From: Bondarzewia mesenterica
Taxonomy: Eukaryota > Basidiomycota > Agaricomycetes > Russulales > Bondarzewiaceae
Direction of reading: 5' to 3'
Assembly (NCBI GenBank): GCA_004802705.1
Contig: SGPL01000437.1
Span: forward strand, 1-24,376
Length of the DNA: 24,376 bases
Positions within the stretch are counted from its first letter, which is position 1. The number at the start of each line of letters is the position of its first letter. Below the pieces are notes generated by a model. It was not told the origin of the DNA. It saw only the letters and a list, made by a program, of their open reading frames with translations, and searched no databases. Both the position numbers and the translations under genes were made by a program. Below, one piece after another: positions 20,049-24,376 of this stretch.

Positions 20049-23000
20049 ATGGATGCCTGGCCTTCGAATATCCAAACGCGTAGGCGTAGCAAAGGACAGA
20101 ATCCCACCCAGGCTGACACGAAGGAAACACCGGTTATTTCGCACTATCCTCTACTTGAAGGAGGAGCGATAGCGGCTGCAACGCTTCAAGATGACGCCGG
20201 GCGCTTGGTATGGACCACCATCTTGAAGGACAAGGGTAACGCACGTCCAGGGCACTTCATCAACAAATACTGATCTCGACAAAAGGGCGTAAACTTTCAA
20301 CTAAGGGGAAGGTAGTGAATGCCTTCCCAGTAACACGTTCGCAACCAGTACATATCTCGCGTGTGCCTGTGCACCAGCAGGTAGAGCAAGGGGTAAATCT
20401 ATTCGTGCATCATACATGAAAGGAGACTGATGGATTTTTCTTACAGGCTCATTTTCTCAGGACACATCATCCGGACGTAGATATACCTTCAGATCTCATA
20501 AGAGATGAAATAGTCGCGGACACTCTACAAATAAGTCATCTCAAAGATTTCGACCCATTTCTGGGCAATCTGGTCGAGTCTGTGCACTGCACAGGTGGTC
20601 ACCGAAAGAGCTTCTCATTTCTGGCATTTCCTATGGGAGAGACGGCTTCTGATCTTAGTAAGTACTCTGCCTTTCAGATTTCGTCTGATATTTACGAGTT
20701 TGGTAGACCTGTCGCTTGTGAAATTTTCCAAGGACGGCACCGCCAGCTTTCAACCCTCTGCACGACCTGTCAAGATGTTCGAGACACCGATTCGTCAAAT
20801 TGTCTCATCGCCGCCTCCATTATTCGATAGTCAAAGTCAGTTGATTGGTTCTTTCGTCTGGTGTATTGCCGCTCATCTTGCATAGATCCGTTAATGGCCG
20901 TCCGCACTTTCACGTCAACGTTTCTGTATTCTGTGGACATCAAGACTACTGCCAAACTCCCTTCACCCCACATCACAGAGTTAGCTTGTTTCAAACGATC
21001 AGATTTTGGCGATAGGCAGGTCGTTGACATCAAATTATCTTCTTCATCCAAATATGCAACACTTGTGAACGACCGTGGCGACGTGTTTGGATGCCCGATT
21101 GATGATGTCCCAAAAATGTTTGTCCTTTCTCGTTGGATTGCTCCAGAAGTACTGACTTGTTGGTGTAGCCGATTAATGCACGAAGAACGCCCACAAATCT
21201 TTGACAACGATTCGTGCTGGAGGCTGGCATTGACTGATGACGACCACATGTGTTTCCTCTCGTCCAATACAACAATGAACAAGGTCGACTTCCGCGTAAG
21301 CCTTCAGTGACACAGAAATGACGATGCATATTTTGATTAATAGAACAGACACCCAGCTCGAGCTTGCCCATATTTTCTGTTCGAACGCCTGGGGAGTTGA
21401 TCACATCAATTGAACGAATTCAACATGACGGTCTGATGCGAATTGCGACGACCAGAGAGGTCATGTTGTACGACGAACGCTATCCTGGGAAGCCTGTATT
21501 GGCATTCAAGCATGGTCGACAATTTGATCGCACCCTTCAGGTCCGCACCGTGCACCTTCAAGATGGTATTATTCCACTCAGTTTTGCTACCCTGTCGCCC
21601 TTCTAACCTCGCTGTTCTCCTAGCCTCCTTGACCATCCTCACGTCTCACAAGAATAGCCTCACAACCATCTATGATGCTTCTAGGGCTAGTGATGCTTTC
21701 GTCCATACCTACGCATCGCCTTATGCCTTATCTTCGTGCACGAAGTTCTCTGAGCAGTCCGCTGGACACCTATTCTTCCAACGTCCGGGTGGGAACGAGC
21801 AAGCAAACATATCAATGTTCCAATTATCCGACCGAGGCAGCATCATTCAAACGGATCTGGTATTTGCGTCGAACGATACGGCCCACATGTCGGAGAGCAC
21901 GGGCTATTCGCCTCTGGTTGAGTGGAACGAGGATATTCAGGAGCTAGAAAGGAGGGTTAAGGACCTTTGTGCCGATGCAGGGCCGTTGGGTTGCCGTCAT
22001 TCCAGCGAAATCAATCTCCGCCCAGCATACAATAGTAAGGCTATCGTGTAACCAGCTGATCGGCCACTCACTATTCCTCATCCGTCCGTATAGGACTTTT
22101 CGATCTCCAGGCTACTGATGCATCCCCACGAAACGATGCGGAGTCAGTTTATGAGACGCTTGAGAAGATGCCTTTCTTTTGGCAAGATTCCAATGCGCCA
22201 ATTGAGCATATGTTAACAACGTGAGTCTATCAACTTGTGTCCAATCACTTCAACCTCAAGTTGCGTCTCCTTTGTTAGCTATGATGTCGCGTTCCGATCA
22301 GGGGATGAACCAAATGACATATCGAGGGCCGATTTCCTCACTCGGAGCTCTCTTAATTCGGCAAGGGGCTACCGTTCATTGATCCAAGGCCGTATTCCAC
22401 GAAGTCAATTGGCAAAGCAAGTTTCATGGCATTATAATATCGTGCCTTTCCTTCTCCAGTTCGTGCCTGAAGTGGCAGAGATGCCACAAAACATGAGCGA
22501 GAATCTCCGACACTTCGATCTCGCTCTGAACGACGATCGCCCTGGACTCTCCATGCGAAGGGAAACAGAGGCGCGCGAACAGTTGACGTTGGATCTGGCG
22601 CTGTCGGCAGACGTGTTCTCCCCTCAGCCGATTTCTAGACGGCCTACTGCCGACCCGCTTGACGATGCCTTCGAGACGATGTCGCTCGCTACGGAAGCGA
22701 TGTCTCTCTCGGATCTACCACCGGTCCAATTTGGCTTTCTCACCCCAACACCGCCGGAAGATCACTATGCAAGAGACGAACAGGATAGTCATGCGTCTAA
22801 GGATGCAGAGACACCACCTGGTGTTCGTTTGCTTCTCAAAGAATGGGATGTTGGATCTAATCCTGAAGCCTATGCCTATCACGATCCCTATGGCGAGGAT
22901 CGCAGTGCAGCAGCCAGACAGCGCCCGCCTCCTGTACCTGCACCACAGCCAACAACAAACCGACCGTCTGGTACAGCACAATCCCAAAGACCTCCCATGG

Positions 23001-23260
23001 TCATCCCAACTGTTACAGCCGTCCCACCTGTAGTCGCAAGCAGCCAAACTAACACTATATCAAAATCTGCGATGAAAGCTCTTTCCCAAGACACGAGATT
23101 ACCTCCGTTACGCAGAAATGTGACGCTGGATGTTCTGGACGTCGGCATTGACGAGTCTCAACATGCCATTACCAACACTCAGATCGTTCCGGGACCGTTT
23201 GGGGGAAGACAGCCTGTCGAGAAAAAGAAGGTCGTGAAGAAAAGATTGGGTGGTTTTTGA
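20049..23260 (+). CDS. RRN6-like RNA polymerase I initiation factor (core factor subunit, TAF1C relative)
   Basis: RRN6 is a WD40-type subunit of the Pol I core factor that places polymerase on the rDNA promoter in the nucleolus. Exons: 20049-20235, 20286-20392, 20447-20657, 20707-20835, 20886-21117, 21169-21295, 21349-21565, 21624-22034, 22094-22220, 22279-23260; 909 residues with consistent phases, close to yeast Rrn6 (894). Evidence: the N-terminal pattern MDAWP followed by HYPLLEGGAIAAATLQDDAG; beta-propeller-like repeats (KYATLVNDRGDVFGC, DSCWRLALTDDDHMCFL, DGLMRIATTREVMLYDER, LTILTSHKNSLTTIYDA); a helical region (PVQFGFLTPTPPEDHY, VRLLLKEWDVGSNPEAY); a Pro-rich stretch (about 790-830); and the Lys-rich RRN6 tail (QIVPGPFGGRQPVEKKKVVK, ending RLGGF). 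The 51-nt intron at 21118-21168 keeps frame and may be retained. Start chosen at 20049 because the family usually opens with this short WP motif; the ATG at 20044 is out of frame. Confidence 0.87.
21118..21168 (+). other. 51-nt in-frame intron of the RRN6-like gene
   Basis: Donor GTTTGT, branch site TACTGAC, acceptor GTGTAG; no stop in frame. Splicing gives VPK-I-RLMHEERPQ. Retention inserts a Trp- and Cys-containing segment (RWIAPEVLTCWCS) into the middle of the propeller. Spliced form preferred, retention possible. Confidence 0.55.
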
Positions 23261-23649
23261 GAGGTTATGGGCTTTTTCTAGTTGTACTGGAATAGAAAGC
23301 TGGCACGCGAAAGTTGTTTAAGCAATTCTGCATGATATCTATCTATTGCAATTGGTTGGTTGACGCGGATGATGAAAAGTGCGACGGAGGGGCCTCGGAT
23401 ATATAAGACGCGTCTGAGCCGGTAAAGGAAAGTGGAAGCCGCCGACACTGAACAAGTCCAGTCTTCGTGGCTGTAAGTCGTTTCTCGTTTGCGCCCTCTT
23501 TCTCATCGTTCCCATTAGCGGGTCATTCATGCTGTTATCTCCCGTTTCGCCTGCAGGACGACGACTTACATTCTGACCTTCGATCTCCCCGTGTGCTCGT
23601 GCATACGCACGATACTGGACTCCAGGCCGGCCCAGTATTCAACCGCTCT
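23261..23649 (+). promoter_or_regulatory. RRN6-like 3' end plus promoter and 5' UTR of the SLC25 carrier gene
   Basis: No separate gene is seen. After the RRN6-like stop there is about 80 bp of AT-rich 3' UTR. An inverted CCAAT box (ATTGG, 23351-23355) is followed by a TATA box (23400-23406). The leader probably carries an intron, GTAAGTCG at 23473 to CCTGCAG at 23556; after splicing, the first ATG is the one used at 23650. Confidence 0.6.
23400..23406 (+). promoter_or_regulatory. TATA box (TATATAA) of the carrier gene
   Basis: TATATAAG with GC-rich flanks, 45 bp downstream of an inverted CCAAT box and about 65 bp before a likely 5' UTR intron donor at 23473. The spacing is normal for a fungal promoter. 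Confidence 0.65.
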
Positions 23650-24301
23650 ATGGATGGACAAAGGTGCAACTTCTGCGAGAGAAAGACAAGGCGCGAAACT
23701 GAGTTGACATATCCTTTTAGGCCGTTCAACTACCTGTTTGACTCTGCCAAACTCCATGAGTCTCTCCGAAGTACGAGTTCTAATCAGCGCACCAGTTCCG
23801 TTCGGTGCATAGGAGACGCTGACACGGGTGCTTCCTGCAGGCAACAAGGCGGTCGTATGCGCCCTTTCGGCGAGCTACATCTCTACGTTTGCTGGCTATC
23901 CGGTGCGCAATAGGTTCAAATGTTAAGCTCTTCGTCGATTGAGCGTTTGTGCAGTTGGATTCCCTCAAATCGAGACTCCAGACCACTAAAACCCCCATCT
24001 CCGTGCCCAGTCTTGCACTTTTAGTCTACCGGGAGGAAGGGATTCTCGGTTTTTATCGTGGGCTATGGATCCCTTTAATGACCATCTCTTTCGTTCGTGC
24101 GTATGACGGCTTTGTCGCAGTTTCGCGTTTTCATGCTTTTAGCTGTGTTCCTAGGTGCTGCCTCATTCACAATCTACAATCGAACGAAGGAGCTATTCCG
24201 TGACCGTAANCTTCTTAATGCCGATACGCTTGTCCATGCTGCGGCGGTGGGGGGTTGCAGCGGCGCAATGGCTGGATCTTTGATTTCGTTTGGCAGTGCG
24301 C
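23650..24301 (+). CDS. Mitochondrial carrier (SLC25) family protein, 5' part (runs off window)
   Basis: Six-helix transporter of the mitochondrial inner membrane; only about the first 140 residues are here. Exons: 23650-23663, 23721-23770, 23841-23902, 23955-24096, 24155-24301, then an intron starting GTGAGT at 24302. The product opens MDGQRPFNYLFDSAKLHESL; helix 1 ends in the carrier signature GYPLDSLKSRLQ (pattern P-x-D-x-x-K-x-R), followed by the matrix helix (LALLVYREEGILGFYRGLW) and helix 2 (IPLMTISFVRAASFTIYNRTKE). Repeat 2 begins VHAAAVGGCSGAMAGSLISF. The substrate cannot be told from this part. The RGLWIPLMTISFVR block recalls the YFR045W-like carriers, but that is a weak hint. An N at 24211 makes one codon uncertain. 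The first coding exon is only 14 nt. Confidence 0.88.
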
Positions 24302-24360
24302 GTGAGTACTCAACCCTGCTTTCTGATTTCACTTTTACCTGTGTTAAAATGAGCATCTTT

Positions 24361-24376
24361 NTNNTNTTNTNNGNAT
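24361..24376. other. Ambiguous bases at contig end
   Basis: N-rich run at the window edge, and a single N at 24211 inside the carrier exon. This marks low-quality sequence or an assembly gap and supports treating isolated frameshifts elsewhere as possible errors. Confidence 0.9.

Overview
This is nuclear DNA of a filamentous basidiomycete, most likely an agaricomycete. The genes are intron-dense, and most introns are 44-72 nt with CTRAY-type branch points. The protein families (TEA-domain factor, long XMAP215, RRN6-like factor, a secreted protein ending CPFGQTPDVSTCSC) have the look of mushroom-forming fungi. There are no viral, transposon, CRISPR or rRNA features and no convincing tRNA. The 3' edge breaks up into N (N at 24211, then a run from 24361), so this is a draft contig end.

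Layout: (1) 65-1326 (+), 3' part of a TEA/ATTS-domain transcription factor. (2) 1327-2172, an unusually long pyrimidine-rich, repeat-bearing gap between converging genes. (3) 2173-5069 (-), NOC3, a ribosome-assembly and replication-licensing protein, in eight exons with two apparent single-base frameshifts. (4) 5298-8229 (+), APC5 of the anaphase-promoting complex, about 17 exons, divergent from NOC3 over 228 bp. (5) 8750-16345 (+), a 2218-residue XMAP215/Stu2/Alp14 microtubule polymerase in 14 exons. (6) 16683-17942 (-), a secreted protein with 14 N-glycosylation sequons packed in about 120 residues, a possible Kex2 site and a Cys-containing C-terminal domain. (7) 18629-19787 (-), mitochondrial ribosomal protein uL3m. 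(8) 20049-23260 (+), an RRN6-like RNA polymerase I factor, divergent from uL3m. (9) 23650-24301+ (+), the 5' part of a mitochondrial SLC25 carrier.

Most genes are housekeeping and fall into two themes: growth and ribosome production (NOC3, RRN6, uL3m) and mitosis (APC5, XMAP215). They are not an operon, but two divergent pairs share short promoters. I rebuilt every exon chain by keeping reading phase across GT-AG (twice GC-AG) introns and matching remembered family motifs. Exon ends are therefore inferred; no transcript data were available. I see no clear new multi-gene system. The least explained items are the secreted glycoprotein precursor, the hairpin-rich 301-nt intron of the XMAP215 gene, the non-canonical introns, and the frameshifts in NOC3.
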